Assembly: GCA_018362895.1 (NCBI GenBank)
Contig: JAHALR010000006.1
Coordinates: forward strand, 1 to 64,000
Origin: Clostridium sp.
GTDB lineage: Bacteria; Cyanobacteriota; Vampirovibrionia; Gastranaerophilales; Gastranaerophilaceae
Direction: 5' to 3'
Length of the DNA: 64,000 nt
Made by a program: the position numbers and the translations under genes. Under the pieces are notes generated by a model. The model had not been told where the DNA came from. It saw nothing but the letters and a program-made list of their open reading frames with translations, and did no database searches. Below, piece by piece: positions 26,887 to 34,921 of this stretch. Within the stretch, counting starts at the first letter, position 1, and the number at the start of each line of letters is the position of its first letter.

Positions 26887-27618
26887 ATGATTACCAACAC
26901 TTTTGTACATTTAATTTCAAAAAACGGCTTCCAAAACCTTATTCAAAATACAACGGCTCAGGTTTCAATTGAAACAGGCTTGAAAGCTGCTGGAAGACCT
27001 GCTTTTACACTGGCTGACACTCATGTTGATAAAGAAACAAGGAAATATTCAGCTGTGAAGGAACTTTTATATCAGGTTTTATGTCTTGGAATTTATCTTG
27101 CTGTTATACCTGTGACATTTAAAAAAGGCGGTTTTGCTGCATTTAAGAAAATTTGTGCAAAAGTTGATAAACATCCTGAACTTCTTAAAAGCTTGATAAA
27201 TCCTAAAAATAAGGAACAGGCGCTTTCATGTTCGATTGATATGTTCAAGAACGAAAAAGGCCTTCTTGCACTTCATAAACTCGGACACCTCAGCCCCGAG
27301 AAAAGGGTTGATTCTAATAATCCTATGGCAAAGAAACTACTGGAAACATTAGAAAAAAATATTGATTTGAAAAAAGCTCCCGCAGATTTTATGCAAAAAG
27401 TTATGAAAGAGCATCAGAGCAGTGATTTCTTCAAACAGTTTTATATAGCAAAAGGCGGAATTGAAATGAGCTCTATTGTTGGTTCTGTTGTGGGGTTGAC
27501 TGTTCTTGCTCCTGAGCTGAGCCACCTGATTCTTCACCCTGTGATGAAGGCTCTTCATATGGATGCACCCAAAGCGGCTAAAGAAGAAAAAACTCAAAAT
27601 ATTGATAAACAAGCTTAG
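26887..27618 (+). CDS. Unknown membrane protein, paralogue of previous gene
   Basis: 243 residues. The ATG directly follows the TAG of the previous gene. It shares the R-P-x-F-T-x-x-D-x-x-x-D-x-x-x-K/R-K-Y motif and the [NH]PVMK ending after the last hydrophobic segment (EMSSIVGSVVGLTVLAPELSHLIL). A larger central helical insert (about 85-190) is missing from its partner. Function unknown. Followed 43 nt later by lptB. Confidence 0.72.
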   Translation: MITNTFVHLISKNGFQNLIQNTTAQVSIETGLKAAGRPAFTLADTHVDKETRKYSAVKELLYQVLCLGIYLAVIPVTFKKGGFAAFKKICAKVDKHPELLKSLINPKNKEQALSCSIDMFKNEKGLLALHKLGHLSPEKRVDSNNPMAKKLLETLEKNIDLKKAPADFMQKVMKEHQSSDFFKQFYIAKGGIEMSSIVGSVVGLTVLAPELSHLILHPVMKALHMDAPKAAKEEKTQNIDKQA

Positions 27619-27661
27619 TTTTTTGTGGTATCCTTTATAGATAAAAGGTGGAATTTAATCT

Positions 27662-28387
27662 ATGAAAATCACAGCAAAAAATCTTGTTAAAATTTACGGT
27701 GACAGAACCGTTGTTAATGATATAAGTTTTGAGGTAAACAAAGGCGAGGTTGTCGGTCTTTTAGGCCCGAACGGTGCAGGTAAAACGACTACATTTTATA
27801 TGGTGGTCGGACTCGTGAAAGCGAATGGAGGAAAAGTCTATCTCGGAGACAAAGATTTAACCAACGTTCCGATGAACATTCGTGCAAAAGAAGGTATCGG
27901 CTATCTTCCTCAGGAAGCTTCTATCTTTAGAAAACTGTCTGTTGAAGACAACATTAAACTTGTTTTGCAGATGAACGAAAAACTGACGGAAGACGAAAAG
28001 AAAAAGAAACTCGAAGACCTTCTGGGCGAGTTTGGTATGGAGAAAAAGAGAAAATTCTCGGCAATTTCACTCTCAGGCGGTGAAAGAAGAAGGGTTGAGC
28101 TGGCTCGAGCCTTGGCAGCGAGTCCGGAATTTATTCTTCTTGACGAACCTTTTACAGGGATTGACCCTATTGCAATCGGCGAAATCAAAGATAATATCCG
28201 TAAACTCTCCGAAGAAAAAGGTCTGGGCGTTTTGATTACCGACCACAACCCGAAGGCTACTTTGTCTATCACGGATAGAGCGTATGTTATCTTTGACGGA
28301 AAAATAAAAATTCAGGGTAAGAGCGTTGAAGTTGCGAATGACCCTGTTGCAAAACAGTTCTACTTAGGAAAGGACTTCACACTGTAA
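27662..28387 (+). CDS. lptB: LPS export ABC transporter ATPase LptB
   Basis: 241 residues. Walker A GPNGAGKT at 35-42, signature LSGGERRRVELARALA, Walker B FILLDEPFTGIDPIA and switch His in ITDHNPKATL. GIGYLPQEASIFRKLS is typical of LptB. It powers LPS extraction from the inner membrane by LptFG. Its stop overlaps the next ATG (TAATG), coupling it to the permease gene. Confidence 0.95.
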   Translation: MKITAKNLVKIYGDRTVVNDISFEVNKGEVVGLLGPNGAGKTTTFYMVVGLVKANGGKVYLGDKDLTNVPMNIRAKEGIGYLPQEASIFRKLSVEDNIKLVLQMNEKLTEDEKKKKLEDLLGEFGMEKKRKFSAISLSGGERRRVELARALAASPEFILLDEPFTGIDPIAIGEIKDNIRKLSEEKGLGVLITDHNPKATLSITDRAYVIFDGKIKIQGKSVEVANDPVAKQFYLGKDFTL

Positions 28388-29511
28388 TGAAAATCCCGAA
28401 GATTGAACTGCCTTTCAAAATTTTTGACGGATATATTACAAAACAGGTGTTTGCTGCCACACTGGTGTGTATTTTCCTGTTTGTAGTAATCTGGATTGCG
28501 CCCGAAACACTTTTGAAGGTTATTAAAAGGACTCTTTCAGGAGATTATACACCATGGGTGGCAATACAGCTTCTGGTTTATGAAGTTCCGAAAATTGTCG
28601 GAAAGGCTTTGCCTGTCGGACTGCTTCTTGGGACATTGTTTACTTTTGACAAACTCACAAAGGATTCTGAGCTGACGGTTTTAAGAGGTATAGGACTTTC
28701 TTTCTGGAGGATTGTTTATCCGATTGCTGTTTTGAGCGTGTTCGTTTCTGTGCTTTGTTTTTCACTGTATAACACCTTGATTCCTTACAGCGAAAAAAGA
28801 ATTAATGACCTCAAACATGAAAGATATCAGACTCATTTTGTTTTTACGGAAAGAGCTGATAAAGATACATTAAAAAAAATAATCGTCGTGCCTTCTTATC
28901 ATGATGATCAGATAAGCAGACCTTTGATATTGAATTTTGATTCAAGCCAGTATACACATACAAGCGTTCTGGACAGTATCTTGCAGGCCGATTATGCGGT
29001 TTATTCAAAGGACAGCTGGGTTGTATATAACGTAAAAAAATATGACCTTGCTCAAGACGGGGTTTTTGAAAGTATTACGAATAAAAAATCCGAGAAGGTG
29101 TTGAGCGGAGAAAAAGCGAATGTTGCTTACAAACTCATGTCTTATTCGACTAAGCGTGATCGTGAATTGAATAATGCGGAAATTACTGATTATATAAAAA
29201 TGCTGAACGAAGAAGGGCTGAAGGACGAATATCGATTCATGCTGAACAAATACCTTCAAAGGTATTTTCATTCTGCAATATGTGTCTTGTTTGCAGTTCT
29301 GGGGTGTCTTCTCGGTTTCAGCAAACCCAGAGAACAAAAGCTTGTCAATTTTGTTATCGGTATAGGTATAGTTTTTGGCTATTACATCACACTTCCGTTT
29401 TTCGATATGTGTGCTGAAAAAGGAATTTTGAGCCCTTATATCACCTCATCAATCCAGCCCATAGCTATATTCATTGCAATATTCATATTCAAAAAAATAA
29501 AAGACTTGTAA
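28387..29511 (+). CDS. LptF/LptG family permease (YjgP/YjgQ)
   Basis: 374 residues with membrane helices clustered at both ends (about 20-40, 60-115 and 290-370) and a central periplasmic beta domain, the LptF/G layout. The opening FDGYITKQVFAATLVCIFLFVVIW and the TFDKLTKDSELTVLRGIGLS segment are characteristic. Only one permease is present; E. coli needs both LptF and LptG, so a homodimer or a distant partner is implied. Coupled to lptB. Confidence 0.9.
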   Translation: MKIPKIELPFKIFDGYITKQVFAATLVCIFLFVVIWIAPETLLKVIKRTLSGDYTPWVAIQLLVYEVPKIVGKALPVGLLLGTLFTFDKLTKDSELTVLRGIGLSFWRIVYPIAVLSVFVSVLCFSLYNTLIPYSEKRINDLKHERYQTHFVFTERADKDTLKKIIVVPSYHDDQISRPLILNFDSSQYTHTSVLDSILQADYAVYSKDSWVVYNVKKYDLAQDGVFESITNKKSEKVLSGEKANVAYKLMSYSTKRDRELNNAEITDYIKMLNEEGLKDEYRFMLNKYLQRYFHSAICVLFAVLGCLLGFSKPREQKLVNFVIGIGIVFGYYITLPFFDMCAEKGILSPYITSSIQPIAIFIAIFIFKKIKDL

Positions 29512-29523
29512 GGTCAGGTGACT

Positions 29524-30363
29524 ATGAAAAAATTTTTAACAATAATGGTTTTATTAACAGCAGCCATGCTCTTTTGCAGCAAAGCCGATGCTGATTTGAT
29601 TTGCAACGATTGCAGCAACATTGAAATTTCGAACAGCAACGGACTTTATATTATCCATATTCCGGCTGCCAGAAAATCAAGAATTGAACCTCACATTACA
29701 AAGTTTTTAACTACAAACAGAGAGGTTTTCAAAAAAACGGGTGCTGAACTTGTGATTAATGCGGGATATTTTGACCCTAAAAACCATGGCACCTCTTCTT
29801 ATGTGGTAATCAATAAAGAAACTGTTCTTGACCCGGAAGAGAACAGTGCATTGATGGAGAATCAGGCACTTGTTCCTCATATGAAAAAAATATTAAACAG
29901 ATCTGAGTTTAGAATTTTGAATTGCCGCGGGCATATCAGATATGAGATAGCTCCCCACAATGCAAAAATACCGTTCAGGTGTGAACTTGTGCATTCTATT
30001 CAGGCAGGTCCACTTCTTTATCCTGACTTGAGACTCGAGGAGGAATATTTTGTTTCAAAAGAAAATGACAAGGTCGTGAGAGATTCTATTTCAGCTTTGA
30101 AGAAGTGTGCAAGAACGGCAATAGGTTACAAAGATGATGACCTTTATATAATCATTGCAACAACAAAACACAAACTCACCCTGCCTGAACTGTCAGAGGT
30201 TTGCAGACAGTTGTCACTGGATAAGGCAATGAATTTTGACGGAGGCGGTTCTACCTCTTTGAACTTTAAGGGAACGAAAAATCCTGATTACAAAAACTGG
30301 GAGATAACTTCGGACAAAGATAAGAATGCAAGAAAGCTGAAATCGTTCCTTGTAATCTATTAA
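29524..30363 (+). CDS. Secreted phosphodiester glycosidase family protein (NAGPA/DUF2233)
   Basis: 279 residues from the ATG at 29524 (AGGTG 5 nt upstream); GTG at 29518 is a possible alternative. A signal peptide of about 23 residues (FLTIMVLLTAAMLFCSKADA) precedes the catalytic domain: VINAGYFDPK, AIGYKDDDLYIIIA and MNFDGGGSTSLNF match the family. Members remove GlcNAc from phosphodiesters or act on cell-wall glycans. The location after lptB-lptF suggests envelope work. Confidence 0.85.
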   Translation: MKKFLTIMVLLTAAMLFCSKADADLICNDCSNIEISNSNGLYIIHIPAARKSRIEPHITKFLTTNREVFKKTGAELVINAGYFDPKNHGTSSYVVINKETVLDPEENSALMENQALVPHMKKILNRSEFRILNCRGHIRYEIAPHNAKIPFRCELVHSIQAGPLLYPDLRLEEEYFVSKENDKVVRDSISALKKCARTAIGYKDDDLYIIIATTKHKLTLPELSEVCRQLSLDKAMNFDGGGSTSLNFKGTKNPDYKNWEITSDKDKNARKLKSFLVIY

Positions 30364-30431
30364 TGTTTATTTTGTTGCATTTTCGGGCATTATCCATGAT
30401 GTAAGCGTGTGCTGTTAGGAAAGGCTGCATT

Positions 30432-30524
30432 ATGGATAAAATTCTTGAAAAGCTCAAAGAAGTAGTAAGAATGTGCGCACTCATCTGCCGCAAGGGTCTT
30501 TCTACTATGTTTGGAGTGTATTAG
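30432..30524 (+). CDS. Possible small protein, 30 residues
   Basis: ATG with AGGAAAGG 7 nt upstream opens MDKILEKLKEVVRMCALICR... and ends TMFGVY, an amphipathic basic/hydrophobic peptide. It lies in the gap between the glycosidase and the convergent speE. A TTATCCAT/ATGGATAA inverted repeat overlaps its start codon. No homologue known to me; coding status uncertain. Confidence 0.25.
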   Translation: MDKILEKLKEVVRMCALICRKGLSTMFGVY

Positions 30525-30538
30525 ACAAGTCTGAAGAG

Positions 30539-31378
30539 CTATTTTGTTAATTCTTTTACAAAGTTAGGCAAAGCAAAACTTGCAAGGTGATATTCCTTGT
30601 TGTAAATCTTGCAGAGCTTTGTTATTTTTTCTGCTCTTTCTTCATCAATGAAATCGAACGGTCTGACTGTTTCGGAACAGAAACACCAGCTCCAATATCC
30701 GCCCGGATAAGAAGGAATCGGACCTGTGAAGGTGTCAACAATCGGGAAGACTCTTCTCAAAAGCGGGTACATTTTTTTCATTTCAGCCTGATTTATGAAG
30801 GGTGATTCTGACTGTGCAGCCATGATGCCGCCTTCTTTGAGGGCTTCTTTTACATTTGTGTAGAACTCTTCAGTGAAGAGCCCTTCGCCCGGTCCCATCG
30901 GGTCTGTTGAGTCGATGAGAATGATGTCATATTGAGCTTTTTTGTCTTTTATAAACTCGATTGCATCTTCAATTTTTACTTCGACTTTGGGGTTGTCCAA
31001 TTCACAACCGATAGTCGGGAGATATTTTTTGCAGGCATCTACAACCATGCCGTCTATTTCACAGAGGACTACGTTTTTTACGGTTTCATGTTTGAGAACT
31101 TCTCTGATAGTTCCGCCGTCGCCGCCGCCGATTACGAGAACTGATTCGGGTTTTTTGTGAGACATCATCGGGATGTGGGAAATCATTTCGTGATAGAAGA
31201 ATTCGTCTCTTTCTGTTGTCATCATGAGCCCGTCAAGGGTGAGGACTCTGCCCATTGATTCTGTGTCGAAGATGTCGACTTTTTGGAATTCGGATTGTCC
31301 GCTGAAGAGTGTTTCTTTTACTGTCATACAGCAGCCGAAGCCGTCTTTGCTCAGTTCGCAGTATCTCATATCTAGCAT
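30539..31378 (-). CDS. speE: Spermidine synthase
   Basis: 279 residues. The dcSAM/methyltransferase fold shows VLVIGGGDGGTIREVL (nucleotide loop), CEIDGMVVDACKKYLP and the gatekeeper IDSTDPMGPGEGLFTEEFY. YHEMISHIPM is also diagnostic. It transfers an aminopropyl group to putrescine. GAGG lies 8 nt before the ATG. No speD or speA is adjacent. Confidence 0.95.
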   Translation of the reverse strand: MLDMRYCELSKDGFGCCMTVKETLFSGQSEFQKVDIFDTESMGRVLTLDGLMMTTERDEFFYHEMISHIPMMSHKKPESVLVIGGGDGGTIREVLKHETVKNVVLCEIDGMVVDACKKYLPTIGCELDNPKVEVKIEDAIEFIKDKKAQYDIILIDSTDPMGPGEGLFTEEFYTNVKEALKEGGIMAAQSESPFINQAEMKKMYPLLRRVFPIVDTFTGPIPSYPGGYWSWCFCSETVRPFDFIDEERAEKITKLCKIYNKEYHLASFALPNFVKELTK

Positions 31379-31525
31379 AGTGATTTCCTCTTTTTTGTGT
31401 TCAGTGTTTATGATTATAGCATGTAAATATTTTGTGTTAACTGTAAATATTTTTGCGGTGTTACATAAACGGAATATATATTAAATTGATTTATTATTTT
31501 CGTGATAGCCTGCCCCGTAGGGTTC

Positions 31526-31551
31526 GTGTTGTTGTTGTTGTGTGTGTGTGG
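31526..31551. repeat. Simple-sequence GTT/GT tract
   Basis: Four GTT units merge into about five GT units, located in the 248-nt gap before the XRE gene. The gap otherwise holds only AT-rich sequence and weak -10-like boxes. Confidence 0.8.
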
Positions 31552-31626
31552 CTCTTCGGAATTATATATTCATAAATCGCCAAATTGTCCCTGTATTTTA
31601 ATTTGAAATTCCTTTAAGTTTCCAAT

Positions 31627-31947
31627 ATGGATTATCAGAAATTAATTAATAACGGAATAAAAAGGCTTAGAGAAAAAACAGGTTTAACTCAAGAACAGTT
31701 TGCTGAGAAAATTAATTTGTCAACAAAAGGACTTAGCAATCTTGAAAGAAATAGGTATCAGCCAAACCCTGAAACAGTAGATATGATATGCAAAGCTTTT
31801 GACATCCACCCCGTTGACCTGCTTCTCGAATATCCCGAAGACCTCGACTCAAATGATGCACTGAAACAAATAAATGTAATTTTGAAGACCTATTCAAAAG
31901 AAGAACTGAACAAACTGCTCAAAGTTTTGAGTGTACTGAAAGATTAA
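31627..31947 (+). CDS. XRE family transcriptional regulator
   Basis: 106 residues. An N-terminal Cro/C1 HTH (about 8-62): LREKTGLTQEQFAEKINLSTKGLSNLERNRYQPNPETV, then a short helical tail with repeated Leu/Lys that may dimerise. It stands alone before a strong bidirectional terminator; the divergent speE and convergent MFS gene are its neighbours. Target unknown. Confidence 0.88.
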   Translation: MDYQKLINNGIKRLREKTGLTQEQFAEKINLSTKGLSNLERNRYQPNPETVDMICKAFDIHPVDLLLEYPEDLDSNDALKQINVILKTYSKEELNKLLKVLSVLKD

Positions 31948-31963
31948 ACCTAAAATCAAACAT

Positions 31964-31996
31964 AAAAAAAGAGAGGAACAATTCCTCTCTTTTTTC
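31964..31996. terminator. Bidirectional terminator
   Basis: AAAAAAAGAGAGGAA and TTCCTCTCTTTTTT form a long stem with T-runs on both strands. It serves the XRE gene (+) and the MFS gene (-). Confidence 0.92.
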
Positions 31997-32008
31997 TTTA
32001 TTCATAAA

Positions 32009-33466
32009 CTATGCACATTTCTTTTTGAAGCACATCGGAAGACATATAGCCGCACAAATCAGTGCTGACAAGCCCCAGAACGCAAGAGCTCCGTTCCAGC
32101 CGAATTTGTCAACAACAAAACCCGTGCCCAGGCCGGAAAGCATTGCTCCCACATATCCGAATGTACCGGTAAAGCCTGTTACAGCCGAAGCAACTTTCTT
32201 TGAGCTTGATTCGATTGCACAAACTCCCCCGATTAACATCTGAGGTCCGTAGGTGAAGAAGCCCGAAAATCCGATAAGCAATATATCGATTATGCCGGAG
32301 CCGTTGATTTTCAAAACCTCAACCATTGATTTGCCTGTGAGGGCAAAGAATGCGCTGTCGATGAAGTTTGTTCCTGTTCCGTTAAAATACAAGCCGAGCA
32401 TACAAAAGATTACGCCGACGAGGAAGATAACGTTGATAGGTGCTCTTGCGCCTTTAAAAATTTTATCTGAGATTACACCTGCCGAGATTGTGCCGAAGAA
32501 TCCGAACAAAGGCAGACAGGCAAGTTTCATTGAAGCGAGTTCAAGAGTGTTTTTCTTTGCTTCTACCAGATATTTGATAATCCAGTCTTCTGTACCGAAG
32601 CGGATTACATAAACGAACACATAAGCCATTGCCAGAGCCCAGATGGCTTTGTTTGTCAAAACGTTTTTCACAAGAATCTGCATATAAGACATTCCGTCGT
32701 CTTCAGCTTCTGTTTTTGCTGTTTCTTGTACACGTTCAGGTTCTCTGTATTCTTCTACATCGGGAAGACCGATTGTTTGAGGTTTGTCTCTCAGTCTGTT
32801 AAACATCCACAAAGCTATGATTATAGCGAGAGTACCCGGTATATAGAAGGCTGCTTGCCAGCCGAATTTTGCAATTGCAAAGCCTGAAAGAATTACTGCA
32901 AGGAATGTACCTGTCTGGTGTGATGTTGACCACATTGCCCATTTTGTTGCTCTTTCAGAGTTAGAAAACCAGTAGGTCAAGCTTTTTGCAACAGGAGGAA
33001 ATCCCATAGACTGAAACCAGCCGTTACATCCCCAGAAAAATGCCAGCACCCACAAAAGAATTGTTGCGGAAGGCATCCCGAAGAAGGTGAATTTTCCGGG
33101 TGTGAAAACAAAAAAGCTCAAAGCAAAACAGATGTTTGCCAGACCTGCCAGAATCAAACCTGTGGGCAGGAATTTTCTCACGTCTGAACGGTCTGCTATC
33201 ATTCCGTTGACGAATTTTCCGATTGCATAAGTGAAGTACAATGAGCTTCCAATCACACCGAGTTCGAGGTTTGAATAGCCCAGTTCTTTACTCATTGACG
33301 GCAATGCCGCTGCAATATTTTTTTTGCAGAGGTAAAACATTGCATAGCCGATAAAACAAGAATAAAACATTCTCCATCTAAAATGAGAGTATGTTTTTTT
33401 GATTTGTTCCTCGTCTTTAATAGGTTCGGCGGGTGCCGGTTCTTTAAAAAATTCTAATAATCCCAT
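32009..33466 (-). CDS. MFS transporter, organophosphate:phosphate antiporter type
   Basis: 485 residues with about 12 membrane helices. RWRMFYSCFIGYAMFYLCKK at the first helix and the two Arg-rich loops resemble the OPA family (GlpT, UhpT, PgtP), which exchange glycerol-3-phosphate or hexose-6-phosphate for phosphate. A long polar loop (about 215-245) separates the two halves. Substrate not predictable; no sensor (UhpABC-like) is next to it. Confidence 0.88.
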   Translation of the reverse strand: MGLLEFFKEPAPAEPIKDEEQIKKTYSHFRWRMFYSCFIGYAMFYLCKKNIAAALPSMSKELGYSNLELGVIGSSLYFTYAIGKFVNGMIADRSDVRKFLPTGLILAGLANICFALSFFVFTPGKFTFFGMPSATILLWVLAFFWGCNGWFQSMGFPPVAKSLTYWFSNSERATKWAMWSTSHQTGTFLAVILSGFAIAKFGWQAAFYIPGTLAIIIALWMFNRLRDKPQTIGLPDVEEYREPERVQETAKTEAEDDGMSYMQILVKNVLTNKAIWALAMAYVFVYVIRFGTEDWIIKYLVEAKKNTLELASMKLACLPLFGFFGTISAGVISDKIFKGARAPINVIFLVGVIFCMLGLYFNGTGTNFIDSAFFALTGKSMVEVLKINGSGIIDILLIGFSGFFTYGPQMLIGGVCAIESSSKKVASAVTGFTGTFGYVGAMLSGLGTGFVVDKFGWNGALAFWGLSALICAAICLPMCFKKKCA

Positions 33467-33525
33467 ATATTTCCAACTCTCTATTGTGTGTACGGTAAAA
33501 AAATTATCCCAGAAAAATGCACTGA

Positions 33526-33554
33526 TTACAATTAAAGTAAAATTATGTTAAAAT
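33526..33554 (+). promoter_or_regulatory. Promoter of the ArsB/NhaD-type gene
   Basis: TTACAA, a 17-nt spacer and TAAAAT preceded by TGT (extended -10). The start codon at 33587 follows after a 25-30 nt leader with GAGG. Confidence 0.7.
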
Positions 33555-33586
33555 CGTTTCATATATTATTTTGAGGAATTTATTTC

Positions 33587-34921
33587 ATGGAACACATTCA
33601 TAATTTTGTAGCATCAAATGCTTTGATTATTTCATCAGCGATATTGATAATCGCTTATGTTTTTATTGCGTGGGAAAAGATTTCAAAGGTTACTGTTGCT
33701 ATGATAGGTGCGTCTTTGACGATTATTCTCGGGCTTCTTGCCCAGTCAAAGGGGCATGATACAATAGACCCGCATTATTTTATAAATTTTGTTGATTTCA
33801 ATGTAATTTTTCTTTTAATCAGTATGATGATTATTGTCAGCATTGCCAGCAAGAGCGGTGTGTTTACATGGATAGCGAATGCACTTTTGAAAAAGACCAA
33901 AGGGCATCCGACGAAGATTCTTATTGCGTTAGGTGTTTTTACTGCAATAGCTTCGGCTTTTCTGGACAACGTAACCACTGTTATTCTTGTTGTGCCTGTA
34001 ACTTTTCTTGCGGCAAAGAAGCTCGATATAAACCCGATTCCTTATTTAATTACAGAGATTCTTGCGTCTAACATCGGCGGTACGGCTACTTTAATCGGTG
34101 ACCCTCCGAACATTATCATTGGCAGCAAAGCAGGGTTCACATTTATGGACTTTTTGCTGGAGCTGACAGACATTGTTTGTTTGATTTTTGTGGTTAGCAT
34201 GTTGATTCTGTGGTTATGTTTTAGAAAGCAGCTTGTTGCCAGCAAAGAGAAAATGGAAGAGGTTGCTCTTCTTGACAACAGCAGCACCATCACGGACATG
34301 AAGCTTGCGATTCGTTCTTCAATTGTACTTTTGCTGGTTATTTTAGGTTTTATACTTCACGATGTTATACATCTTGAGTCTTATGTAATAGCTATGGCCG
34401 GAGCAAGTTTCCTTTTGATTTTTGAAAGTCCAAAAAGAGTTCTGAACGGAATCGAATGGAACACTATATTCTTTTTCATCGGTTTATTTATTATAATCGG
34501 CGGTTTTGAAGCAGCAGGCGGAATCTCAATGATGGCTCAATGGATTCTGGATGTTACAAAAGGCAACGAGACTGCTATGGCGATGTTGATTTTGTGGGCA
34601 TCGGGAATTCTCTCGGGTATTGTTGACAACATCCCTTATACTGCAACAATGGCACCTTTAATTTATCAGATACAACTGGTTGAAGGTGCTCAATATGCAC
34701 ATCCGCTGTGGTGGTGTTTGTCTTTGGGTGCTTGTCTTGGAGGAAACATGACAATCATCGGTGCGGCAGCGAACGTTATTGTTTCTGAAACCGCAGCAGC
34801 ACACGGCAAGCCGATTTCTTTTATGAAATATTTAAAATACGGTATGCTCATTACTTTTGTATCTCTGGTTTTGAGTTCAGCATACATATATTTCAGATTT
34901 CTTATTCATGCAGCGCACTAA
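33587..34921 (+). CDS. ArsB/NhaD-type (ion transporter superfamily) permease
   Basis: 444 residues with 10-12 membrane helices. LDNVTTVILVVPVTFLAA and ASNIGGTATLIGDPPNIIIG are the hallmark first-repeat motifs; the second repeat has SGIVDNIPYTATMAPL and LGGNMTIIGAAANVI. The family covers Na+/H+ antiporters, arsenite and dicarboxylate carriers, so the substrate is undetermined. No arsR/arsC nearby, making arsenite less likely. Its stop abuts the convergent GH13 gene. Confidence 0.9.
   Translation: MEHIHNFVASNALIISSAILIIAYVFIAWEKISKVTVAMIGASLTIILGLLAQSKGHDTIDPHYFINFVDFNVIFLLISMMIIVSIASKSGVFTWIANALLKKTKGHPTKILIALGVFTAIASAFLDNVTTVILVVPVTFLAAKKLDINPIPYLITEILASNIGGTATLIGDPPNIIIGSKAGFTFMDFLLELTDIVCLIFVVSMLILWLCFRKQLVASKEKMEEVALLDNSSTITDMKLAIRSSIVLLLVILGFILHDVIHLESYVIAMAGASFLLIFESPKRVLNGIEWNTIFFFIGLFIIIGGFEAAGGISMMAQWILDVTKGNETAMAMLILWASGILSGIVDNIPYTATMAPLIYQIQLVEGAQYAHPLWWCLSLGACLGGNMTIIGAAANVIVSETAAAHGKPISFMKYLKYGMLITFVSLVLSSAYIYFRFLIHAAH

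Noticed and set aside
31526..31551. GTT/GT microsatellite as a phase-variation tract
   Set aside because: It is short and lies outside any coding frame and away from an obvious promoter core; no switch can be supported.
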